Positions 15,399-22,530 of a stretch of 64,000 nt of DNA are shown here, piece after piece. How positions within the stretch are numbered: position 1 is the stretch's first letter; each line of letters starts with the position of its first letter. The stretch spans positions 2,852,001 through 2,916,000 of the forward strand of contig NZ_CP062260.1 in the NCBI RefSeq assembly GCF_014863545.1. Reading direction: 5' to 3'. The notes under the pieces were generated by a model. That model was given only the letters and a program-made list of their open reading frames with translations, was not told where the DNA came from and searched no databases. Source of the DNA: Paenibacillus sp. JNUCC32 (lineage in GTDB: Bacteria > Bacillota > Bacilli > Paenibacillales > Paenibacillaceae). Both the position numbers and the translations under genes were made by a program.

Positions 15399-17238
15399 AC
15401 CGAATCAGGATTCCAAGCATGCCCATCATACGGACGGTCCGGACCTTAGCATGCGAGGCGGCAACGCCATCCGCGGAATGACGATAGCCAAAGCCAAGCC
15501 GAAACATACGATGGATACGATACGCCGGATATGGAGCTATATCCGTCCGTTCAAAGGCGGCATGATGGCTGTTTTCGTATTCACGCTCGTAACGACGCTG
15601 CTCTCACTGATTGCCCCTTATCTGCTGGGGAACGCCGTGGATCATTACATCATCCCGGGAGACATCAGAGGACTTATGGGGTTATGTGCGATACTTCTTG
15701 CCGTTTATGCTGGCACCGCGCTCACGGCATGGCTTCAGCAGCATGTCATGGTGAAAGTCTCCCAGCTGTCCATTCTGGCCATGCGGCGGGATATCTTTGC
15801 AAGGCTTCAAGTCCTGCCGCTCCGCTTCTTCGACAGCAAGACGCACGGCGAATTGATGAGCCGCACGACCAATGATATCGAGAATGTCTCCGGTACGTTG
15901 AATCAAAGCGTAACCCAGCTCATCTCCAGCGTTCTGTCCCTGATCGGATCCCTTGCCATCATGCTGTACCTCAACGTATGGCTTACGCTGCTCAGCATGG
16001 TGACCATACCGCTCGTCATGCTGTTCACGAAGACGGTGGCAAGCCGGACAAGAAAGCATTTTTCCAAGCAGCAAAGCTTGCTGGGTGAGCTTAACGGATT
16101 CATTGATGAGACCGTTTCGGGCCAAAAGGTCGTGCAGGTATATCGCCGCGAACGGCATGCCGCTGCCCAGTTTGATGACATGAACAAAAAGCTGACCGAC
16201 GCCAGCATTCAAGCCCAGATCTATTCGGGCACGGTCGGGCCGGTTATGAACGTGCTGAACAATGTCAGTTTTGCCTTGATAGCAGCGGTTGGCGGCTACA
16301 TGGCTTTCAAGGATTTCACAACCGTCGGGGTCGTCGTTGCGTTTCTGAATTATTCGAAGCAGTTTCAACGGCCTTTGAACGATCTGGCGAACCAGTTCAA
16401 CCTGGTGCAGTCCGCGGTTGCCGGGGCAGAACGGGTCTTTGAGATTATCGATACGGAGTCCGAATACCAAGGCAATGAACAGACGAAAAAAGCGGACGAT
16501 ATGTATGGCGAGGTACGATTCGACCATGTGTCTTTCAGCTATAAGGAAGGCGTCCCGATTCTGAGGGACGTTTCGCTTACCGCCCGGCCGGGTGAGACCG
16601 TTGCGCTCGTCGGCCCGACAGGCGCCGGCAAAACCACCATTATCAATCTCCTCACCCGCTTCTATGAGATAGATGATGGCGTAATCACCATAGATGGCAG
16701 CGATATCCGCCAACTGGATAAAGACAGTCTGCGCAGTCAGCTGGGGATCGTGCTTCAGGATGCTTATGTATTCTCGGCATCGATCCGGGAGAACATTCGA
16801 TATGGCCGGCTGGATGCCACGGACCAAGAGATCGAAGCCGCCGCCAAGCTTGCCAATGCGCATGACTTCATCATGAAGCTGCCCGATGGCTATGATACGC
16901 AGCTCCTGTCGGGCGGCGGCAACCTGAGCCAGGGCCAGCGGCAGCTCTTGACGATCGCTCGCGCCGTGCTTGCCGATCCCGTTATTCTGATTCTCGACGA
17001 GGCAACCAGCAGCATCGATACCCGAACCGAGATGCATATTCAGACCGCCATGCGCGCCCTGATGCGAGGCCGGACCAGCTTTGTCATCGCCCATCGTCTA
17101 AGCACGATCCGCGAGGCCGACCAGATTCTTGTCATGAATCATGGCGGAATCGCGGAGCGCGGCACACATGAAGAGCTGCTGGCCAAGCGCGGCTTCTACT
17201 ACGAGTTGTACAACAGCCAATTTAAGCTGACCAGCTAA
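15391..17238 (+). CDS. ABC exporter half-transporter, catalytic partner (subunit 2)
   Basis: About 615 residues: a hydrophilic N-terminus of some 45 residues, a six-helix exporter domain, and a nucleotide-binding domain with Walker A GPTGAGKTT, canonical Walker B VILILDEATSSID and H-loop VIAHRLST. The signature is NLSQGQRQL, a variant with Gln for Gly that completes the degenerate ATP site of subunit 1; the intact site pairs this Walker box with the LSGGQ of subunit 1. ATG 15391 follows AAGGAGGTG and overlaps the end of subunit 1 by eight bases, indicating coupled synthesis of a heterodimer. Terminator at 17284-17315. Confidence 0.9.
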   Translation: MAKPNQDSKHAHHTDGPDLSMRGGNAIRGMTIAKAKPKHTMDTIRRIWSYIRPFKGGMMAVFVFTLVTTLLSLIAPYLLGNAVDHYIIPGDIRGLMGLCAILLAVYAGTALTAWLQQHVMVKVSQLSILAMRRDIFARLQVLPLRFFDSKTHGELMSRTTNDIENVSGTLNQSVTQLISSVLSLIGSLAIMLYLNVWLTLLSMVTIPLVMLFTKTVASRTRKHFSKQQSLLGELNGFIDETVSGQKVVQVYRRERHAAAQFDDMNKKLTDASIQAQIYSGTVGPVMNVLNNVSFALIAAVGGYMAFKDFTTVGVVVAFLNYSKQFQRPLNDLANQFNLVQSAVAGAERVFEIIDTESEYQGNEQTKKADDMYGEVRFDHVSFSYKEGVPILRDVSLTARPGETVALVGPTGAGKTTIINLLTRFYEIDDGVITIDGSDIRQLDKDSLRSQLGIVLQDAYVFSASIRENIRYGRLDATDQEIEAAAKLANAHDFIMKLPDGYDTQLLSGGGNLSQGQRQLLTIARAVLADPVILILDEATSSIDTRTEMHIQTAMRALMRGRTSFVIAHRLSTIREADQILVMNHGGIAERGTHEELLAKRGFYYELYNSQFKLTS

Positions 17239-17283
17239 CGGGTGTTGGAAGTTTTCTTTAGCTGCTACTGGCAAAATCATTCA

Positions 17284-17315
17284 AGGACCGATTCTCTAGA
17301 ATCGGTCCTCTTTTT
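17284..17315 (+). terminator. Terminator of the ABC exporter operon
   Basis: Stem AGGACCGATTCT/AGAATCGGTCCT followed by CTTTTT. Confidence 0.9.
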
Positions 17316-17337
17316 ATCCTTAAGAGAAAACATCATG

Positions 17338-18150
17338 TCATTCTTGTACGACTCGACCGGCATTGCTCACGATCCGCTTCACGGCCCCAATGATCCATTC
17401 CATTTCCACGTATTGGTTGCCCGGCGCGTTGTATTCGACGCCCCAATATCCCTGATAGCCCCCGGCGAGCAGGCAGCGCACCTTCTCCTCCGCATCGGGA
17501 TGAACCGCGGTCTTCGCATCGAAATGCGTATGCACCGTCCACGGGGCAACCATCTCGTCGCCTTCGGCCTCATCCGCCCTCCATCTTCCTAGGTGAAGCA
17601 GGAAACCAAAAGCCGGATGCCGGACTTCCTCTGCAATCCGCTTCATTTCCCGTGGGAGCAGGGAGGCGCCCATATGGTTTTCCGGGCCTACCGTATAACC
17701 GTTATCCCCTGCACGCTCCGCCAATTCCCGATAGCGCTTAACCAGGTATTCGAATTGTTCGTCCGGCATTGGCTCCGCTTCTTTATAACCGCCGCCGGTG
17801 TCGATCCGCACCGTTTCGGCCCCCAAAATTTCTGCGGCATCCAGATGGGCAAGCGCATTTTCATACAACTTCTCCCGCATGTCCGGGTCGGGATCCCATA
17901 GATGAGCCCCGTCAACAGCAAAGTTAACCACGCTCATCTCCTTCTCATCCAGCGCTTCCCTGATTTTCCGTATCTAGCTTTCGTCGGCAAGCTTGTATAT
18001 GGGGCCGCTTCGATCGATGAAAAAACCGTTCCACAAATCAACCGCATCCATTCGGTATCGATACTTCACCGTCTCCAAATAACCGAACACATCCATTTTG
18101 CCGTCGAGAAACGTGTTATAAAAAGAATAGCCGCCAATCGAAATGTTCAT
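17338..18150 (-). pseudogene. Sugar phosphate isomerase/epimerase broken by one amber codon
   Basis: Reading from ATG 18150 (behind AGGAGGAGG) gives 58 codons ending YKLADES, then TAG at 17974-17976, and the same frame continues without further damage for 211 residues to 17338. The product would be a 270-residue xylose-isomerase-like TIM barrel (start MNISIGGYSFYNTF; later ETVRIDTGGGYKEAE, VGPENHMGASLL, TVHTHFDAKTAVHP, GYWGVEYNAPGNQYVEMEW). A single change in a Tyr-type codon (TAT/TAC to TAG) explains the break. A restart at 17937 (MSVVNFAVDG) has GAAGGAG-like sequence upstream, but would lack the first strands of the barrel. A sequencing error is possible. Confidence 0.82.
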
Positions 18151-18248
18151 CGCATTGCCTCCTCCTATTCCCGGGTTACATACAAACTTACCACATTTTC
18201 TATTCCTTAATTAGCATAAATTCTCAGTCCCTTCTAAATTTCTCCTCA

Positions 18249-18866
18249 CTAGGTTTGAATCAAATGAAAGACGAGATAAGCGGCCGTCCCCCACATAATC
18301 ACCGCCGATATTCGGTTCAGCGCGAATAGCAGCCTGCCTGACGGATCCATTCTTCCGGCCGCCCTGCCGGCAATTCCGAGTCCCAGAAACCACAACCAGG
18401 AGACGGCGATGCATATAACGGTAAAAATCACTTTGTCCGCCCCTTCATATTGAAGCGAGCTCGTGCCGATGACGCCCATCGTGTCCAGAACCGCATGCGG
18501 ATTTAGCAGCGACACGGACATGGCAAATACGATTTGCTTCTTGGGAGAGAACGAACGGGCGCTTTCCGGGTCCTGACCTGAAGGCTTACTCCTCCACGTC
18601 GCCGCTCCCATATAGACCAGGAAGCAGATGCCCAATGTAAATAACGTCAATTTGATCCATTCATATTCCAAAACGATCACGGATACGCCCAACACCGCCA
18701 ATGAAATCAGCAGCGTATCGCATAACGATGCGGTAATAATGACGGGCAGCGCCCTAATAAACCGGGGTTGGACGACACCTTGATTAAATACGAACACATT
18801 CTGCACGCCCAAGGGAAGAATTAGGCCAATAGCCAGAATGAATCCATGAAGTATAACGCCTATCAT
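18249..18866 (-). CDS. LysE/ArgO-type amino acid exporter
   Basis: A 205-residue membrane protein with the LysE pattern: start IGVILHGFILAIGLILPLGV, then QNVFVFNQGV, ITASLCDTLLISLAVLGVS, and the central SVSLLNPHAVLDTMGVIG. Six helices are expected. The family exports basic amino acids such as lysine or arginine. ATG follows GGAGG. It is divergent from the MocR regulator at 19012, and the shared 145-bp region carries repeated CCAACCAAT motifs, so control by that regulator is likely. Confidence 0.88.
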   Translation of the reverse strand: MIGVILHGFILAIGLILPLGVQNVFVFNQGVVQPRFIRALPVIITASLCDTLLISLAVLGVSVIVLEYEWIKLTLFTLGICFLVYMGAATWRSKPSGQDPESARSFSPKKQIVFAMSVSLLNPHAVLDTMGVIGTSSLQYEGADKVIFTVICIAVSWLWFLGLGIAGRAAGRMDPSGRLLFALNRISAVIMWGTAAYLVFHLIQT

Positions 18867-18926
18867 TTGAAAGCAAACCTCCAGTACATATTTTCACCAT
18901 TGTAATGGAGGTGCTTGACTGCGTCT

Positions 18927-18959
18927 CCAACCAATTGGTTGGTTTTCGACCCAACCAAT
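18927..18959. promoter_or_regulatory. Repeated CCAACCAAT motifs, candidate MocR operator
   Basis: A perfect 16-bp palindrome CCAACCAATTGGTTGG (18927-18942) is followed by a third copy CCAACCAAT (18951-18959), in direct repeat 24 bp from the first. It lies between the lysE-like gene and the MocR gene. MocR/GabR proteins commonly bind direct repeats in such divergent regions. Confidence 0.6.
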
Positions 18960-19011
18960 GATGTAAACTGGGCATAATACTATAGAAACGTTGTCAGAAA
19001 GCAGGTTGTCC

Positions 19012-20460
19012 ATGACAGAAGAATGGAAATTGAATAAAGCTTCCGAAGTGCCCCTGCATCAGCAAATTTATGATCACATGAAGAGCCGAATCATGAACGG
19101 GGAATGGCCGGTCGGAACCCGACTTCTCCCGCAGAGGGAGCTCGCCGCCAAATTTCAAGTCAACCGCAGCACCATCGTTTATGCCTTGGGTGAGCTTGCG
19201 GCTGACGGTTTCATAGAATCCCGGGTGGGACAAGGCACGGTTATTGTGAACAATACTTGGAGCGTATTGGCCGCCACGCCCCCGCCTGATTGGAATCAAT
19301 ACGTGAAATCCGGCTCCTACCAGCCGAACATCCATATGATCCAGCAGATCAACCGTGCGGAAACCGATCCCGAAGTGATCCGACTCGGTACTGGCGAGCT
19401 TTCGCCTGAGCTCCTCCCGACCGCCCAAATGCGGGAGACGTTTAACGGCAGCATGTCCAGCCGTTTCACTTTGGGATATTCGGAACCGAAAGGCAGCCTA
19501 TACTTAAGGGAAATCATCAGCGATTATTTGAATAAGAAGGGGATATCCGCCTCTCCTTCTTCCATTCTTATCGTCTCCGGCGGGCTGCAGGGCTTGCAGC
19601 TTATTTCCCTGGGGCTGCTGCATCACGGTTCCGCCATCCTGGTGGAGAATCCCACTTACCTGAACTCGATTCATGTATTCCAGTCGGCTGGCATGCAGTT
19701 GCACGGCATCCCGATGGATGCCAAAGGGATCAGAACGGAATCTATCGGAAGGCTCAAGCGTCAGCACAGAGCCGCCCTGCTCTACACGATCCCTGCCTTT
19801 CATAACCCTACCGGCACGATGATGTCTTCCGACAGACGGACGGAGCTGCTGCAAATCTGTGCCCAAGAAAGATTGCCCGTCATCGAGGATGATGTGTATG
19901 GCGATTTATGGTTGGATACTCCCTCTCCGCCCCCTTTGAAAGCTTCGGATAAACAAGGACTCGTGCTCTATATGGGCAGCATGTCCAAAACCCTCGGGCC
20001 CGGTCTGCGCATCGGATGGGTCGTCGGGCCGGAGCCTGTCATCGATCGGCTGTCCGACATTAAAATGCAGACCGATTACGGGTCCAGCTCGCTGTCCCAG
20101 CATGCTGTCGCGGAGTGGCTCTCGAGCGGATCCTATGAGAAGCATCTCGTTCAGACCCGGGCAGAGCTGATGAAACGCAGAGACTTTACGCTGTCGTTGC
20201 TGGAACGATATTTTCGAGATATTGCCCACTGGAATAAACCCCAAGGCGGATTTTATGTTTGGCTCCGCATCGCAAAGCCGATCTCCATTCGTACGTTATT
20301 CGAGCATGCGTTGAAGGAAGGCCTGCTGCTCAATCCCGGAAATATTTATGACCGTAACGACCAGCAGCATCTGCGGTTATCTTTTGCCTACGCCTCCTAC
20401 GATCAACTGGAGAAGGGACTTATTCGGCTTGCGGAGCTTATTCGCCTCCATGTGTTGTAA
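19012..20460 (+). CDS. MocR-family (GntR/aminotransferase) transcriptional regulator
   Basis: About 482 residues. Residues 1-75 form a GntR winged helix (VPLHQQIYDHMKSRIMNGEW, LLPQRELAAKFQVNRSTIV, ADGFIESRVGQGT). About 100-480 form a class-I aminotransferase fold with PLP features: GGLQGLQL, ENPTYLNSI, PAFHNPTGTMMS, VIEDDVYGDLWLD and the Schiff-base lysine in YMGSMSKTLGPGLRIGW. Such proteins sense an amino compound through PLP and regulate a divergent gene, here the LysE-type exporter. A TTG at 18991 extends the frame by seven codons but has no ribosome site, so ATG 19012 is preferred. Confidence 0.9.
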   Translation: MTEEWKLNKASEVPLHQQIYDHMKSRIMNGEWPVGTRLLPQRELAAKFQVNRSTIVYALGELAADGFIESRVGQGTVIVNNTWSVLAATPPPDWNQYVKSGSYQPNIHMIQQINRAETDPEVIRLGTGELSPELLPTAQMRETFNGSMSSRFTLGYSEPKGSLYLREIISDYLNKKGISASPSSILIVSGGLQGLQLISLGLLHHGSAILVENPTYLNSIHVFQSAGMQLHGIPMDAKGIRTESIGRLKRQHRAALLYTIPAFHNPTGTMMSSDRRTELLQICAQERLPVIEDDVYGDLWLDTPSPPPLKASDKQGLVLYMGSMSKTLGPGLRIGWVVGPEPVIDRLSDIKMQTDYGSSSLSQHAVAEWLSSGSYEKHLVQTRAELMKRRDFTLSLLERYFRDIAHWNKPQGGFYVWLRIAKPISIRTLFEHALKEGLLLNPGNIYDRNDQQHLRLSFAYASYDQLEKGLIRLAELIRLHVL

Positions 20461-20563
20461 ACAGCAAAAGCAAATGGCTATTCCGAGGAATGCCGTACCC
20501 TCCCGGATTAGCCCTTTCTTTATTCAGCGCGCCATCATGTTATCGTTTATGCTTGCTTGCAGC

Positions 20564-20682
20564 CTACACATGACGCCGTTCCATCAGATTGATCCCAATA
20601 CCCATGCACAATACCCCGATGAGCAGCAATTAACCATGCTGAGAAGTCCGTCGAGCAAACTTTGCAGAACACTCACTTTCAT
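20564..20682 (-). pseudogene. Possible frameshifted small membrane protein remnant
   Basis: From ATG 20682 the reverse strand reads MKVSVLQSLLDGLLSMVN and then loses sense. The neighbouring frame continues LLIGVLCMGIGINLMERRHV to TAG at 20564-20566, a convincing membrane helix. A single-base deletion near 20628 would restore one short membrane protein of about 40 residues. No family recognised; chance coding cannot be excluded. Confidence 0.3.
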
Positions 20683-20712
20683 CGAGTTCACTCAGCTTTC
20701 ATCGCAAATATC

Positions 20713-21024
20713 CTACGGGTTCGTTGCATCCGTACTCGCGGGTCCCAAGGAGATTACCGAAAATACCGACGTTGCGAGCAGTGTGACAAATAGCATTGCA
20801 GGCCTGGCGCGGAACAACGGCGCCAAAAAGAAGCCCGTGAAAAAAATGGCGCTGCTTCCCAATCGCCAAGGCAATGGATCCGGATCAACATGCTGCAGCA
20901 CGGGGACGAAGGCGCAAAGCCAGCTCAAAACAAGAAATAAAAACCATATCCAGAACGACCGCACCGGCTCCCCTCTCTTTCCTGTCAAGCGTTTCACAAT
21001 TCCCAGCAAAATATCACGTTCCAA
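20713..21024 (-). pseudogene. Three-helix membrane fragment, possibly a truncated sensor kinase
   Basis: An open frame of 103 codons with three membrane helices: SFWIWFLFLVLSWLCAFVPV, LGSSAIFFTGFFLAPLF and AMLFVTLLATSVFSVISLG. This resembles the N-terminal membrane part of NarL-type sensor histidine kinases, but no kinase domain follows, and the frame ends soon after helix three. The start (TTG 21024) lacks a clear ribosome site. It could be a remnant or a genuine small membrane protein. Confidence 0.4.
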
Positions 21025-21184
21025 TTTTTAGTTATATCATATCACAAGCGTCTTCGAGCCTTTTGGTTAAATAAGTAAACTGGAAATAAAAATCGGGTTC
21101 GATTTTATTGTGAAAAATTACACTTTCACGTCTAAACCCTTATCAGTACTGGGATTTATTCGGCAGGTTAAGGAGGTGAAACCA

Positions 21185-21238
21185 GTGAAAAACAGGCCCG
21201 GAATTGTGACGAAACTGGTAACTCTCGTGAATGTTTGA
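21185..21238 (+). CDS. Possible 17-residue peptide ORF upstream of qoxA
   Basis: GTG 21185 stands six bases after AGGAGGTGA (21171-21179), one of the best ribosome sites in the window. The 17 codons read MKNRPGIVTKLVTLVNV and end at TGA. It could be a leader peptide, a small protein, or the head of a lost gene. No homologue is recognised. Confidence 0.3.
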   Translation: MKNRPGIVTKLVTLVNV

Positions 21239-21380
21239 ACAAAGTATGAACTGCCTCAAAACCGCGCCACTACAATGATTTCGCTCACAACCCTCCCCTT
21301 TTGTAACAAATTGAACACATAAAATTACATACATTGACACGAATATGGATTTATCTGTTATTTATACAAGTTTATGTGTT

Positions 21381-21409
21381 TTGCAAAGCCGACCGGAACT
21401 TTCTACTAT
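21381..21409 (+). promoter_or_regulatory. Candidate qoxABCD promoter
   Basis: -35 TTGCAA (21381-21386), 17-bp spacer, -10 TACTAT (21404-21409), start near 21416, about 47 bases before the qoxA start. Confidence 0.55.
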
Positions 21410-21462
21410 AGATGTGTCAGTAACATTGAATCGAACGAACGTTTCAAGGAAAGGGGTACATC

Positions 21463-22467
21463 ATGAACAAAAGAGGGCCGTTATTTGCATTGTTTTTATG
21501 CTTTACCTTGCTCTTATCGGGCTGCAGCTCGCTCACGGTATTAGATCCGAAAGGACCGGCTGCCAGAACCCTATCCGATACAATCATATTCTCCATTCTC
21601 ATGATGGTCGGAATCCTAGCGGTAGTTTACGCGCTCTATATCTACATGCTCACGAAATATCGAGCCAAGAAATCCAACGAAGGTTATGAACCGCCACATG
21701 AAGAGGGCAACAAATGGCTGGAGATTCTGTGGACTGCCATTCCGATCCTGATCGTTGCCGTGCTCTCGGTCGTAACCGTCAAAACGACGGTGGCCGTCGA
21801 GAACGTGCCTGAAGGCTACGAGAACCAAGAGCCTCTGGTCATTTATGCTTCCTCTTCGAACTGGAAATGGCATTTCAGCTATCCGGAAGAAGGAATCGAA
21901 ACCGTCAATTACGTTAACATTCCGACCAATCGTCCGATCGAGTTCCGACTGTATTCGTTCGGTCCGATCACAAGCTTCTGGATCCCTCAGCTTCACGGAC
22001 AGAAGTACGCGATGAGCGACATGATCACCAAGCTGAACATGGTTGCCGACGTACCGGGTTCGATGATGGGCCGTAACGCGAACTTCAACGGCGAAGGTTT
22101 CGCCCATATGGAGTTCGAAGCTCTTGCCATGACCTCTGCCGAGTATGATGAGTGGGTTCAGGATGTAAAGGATACGGCGCCTGAACTGAAGGAAGATGAG
22201 TTCAAGAAGCTTCTGGAGACCGCGCATGTCGGACGAATGACCTTCTCTAACACGCATCTGGAATTCAGCCCGCCGCCATCCGAAGACCATCACCATGGCG
22301 GTGACGTCAACGGCAATGAGGAGCATCAGGACCATAAAGACGTCCACCCGGATCCTGCAACAACGGAAGAAACGGAATTTGACAGCGAAACGAACGTGGA
22401 TCCAAACGAACCGCTGCCGAACTTCCCGGCTGAAGAAAGCCCAAATCATCAACATGATGGACATTAA
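21463..22467 (+). CDS. qoxA: Cytochrome aa3 quinol oxidase subunit II
   Basis: A 334-residue lipoprotein (lipobox LLLSGC, Cys about 22) with two membrane helices (about 38-60 and 85-105) and a cupredoxin-like outer domain (LVIYASSSNWKWHFSYPEEG, GPITSFWIPQLHGQKYAM). The Cu-A ligand cysteines of cytochrome c oxidases are absent (GRNANFNGEGFAHMEFEALAM), so electrons come from quinol. The last 65 residues are an unusual His/Asp/Glu-rich tail beginning SEDHHHGGDVNGNEEHQDH and ending SPNHQHDGH, which may bind metal. First gene of qoxABCD; ATG follows AAGGAAAGGGG. Confidence 0.93.
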   Translation: MNKRGPLFALFLCFTLLLSGCSSLTVLDPKGPAARTLSDTIIFSILMMVGILAVVYALYIYMLTKYRAKKSNEGYEPPHEEGNKWLEILWTAIPILIVAVLSVVTVKTTVAVENVPEGYENQEPLVIYASSSNWKWHFSYPEEGIETVNYVNIPTNRPIEFRLYSFGPITSFWIPQLHGQKYAMSDMITKLNMVADVPGSMMGRNANFNGEGFAHMEFEALAMTSAEYDEWVQDVKDTAPELKEDEFKKLLETAHVGRMTFSNTHLEFSPPPSEDHHHGGDVNGNEEHQDHKDVHPDPATTEETEFDSETNVDPNEPLPNFPAEESPNHQHDGH

Positions 22468-22530
22468 ATCGGTGAGTGAAACGTTGTTCACCCGATCTAC
22501 TTCATACATCCAGAAAGGAGCTAGGCCTTT

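Larger units (their letters stand above)
20461..21462. other. 1-kb stretch without a confident gene
   Basis: Between the MocR gene and qoxA. It holds two reverse-strand membrane ORFs that look decayed (20564-20682 and 20713-21024), a tiny ORF with a strong ribosome site (21185-21238), and the qox promoter (21381-21409). Confidence 0.7.

Noticed and set aside
15682..17094. 470-codon open frame on the reverse strand
   Set aside because: It lies fully antisense to the ABC exporter subunit 2, has no family motifs and low-complexity His/Gln-rich translation; a shadow of GC-rich codon use.
21616..22509. 297-codon reverse frame opposite qoxA
   Set aside because: Antisense shadow, rich in Arg, Val and Phe with no domain; qoxA is certain on the other strand.
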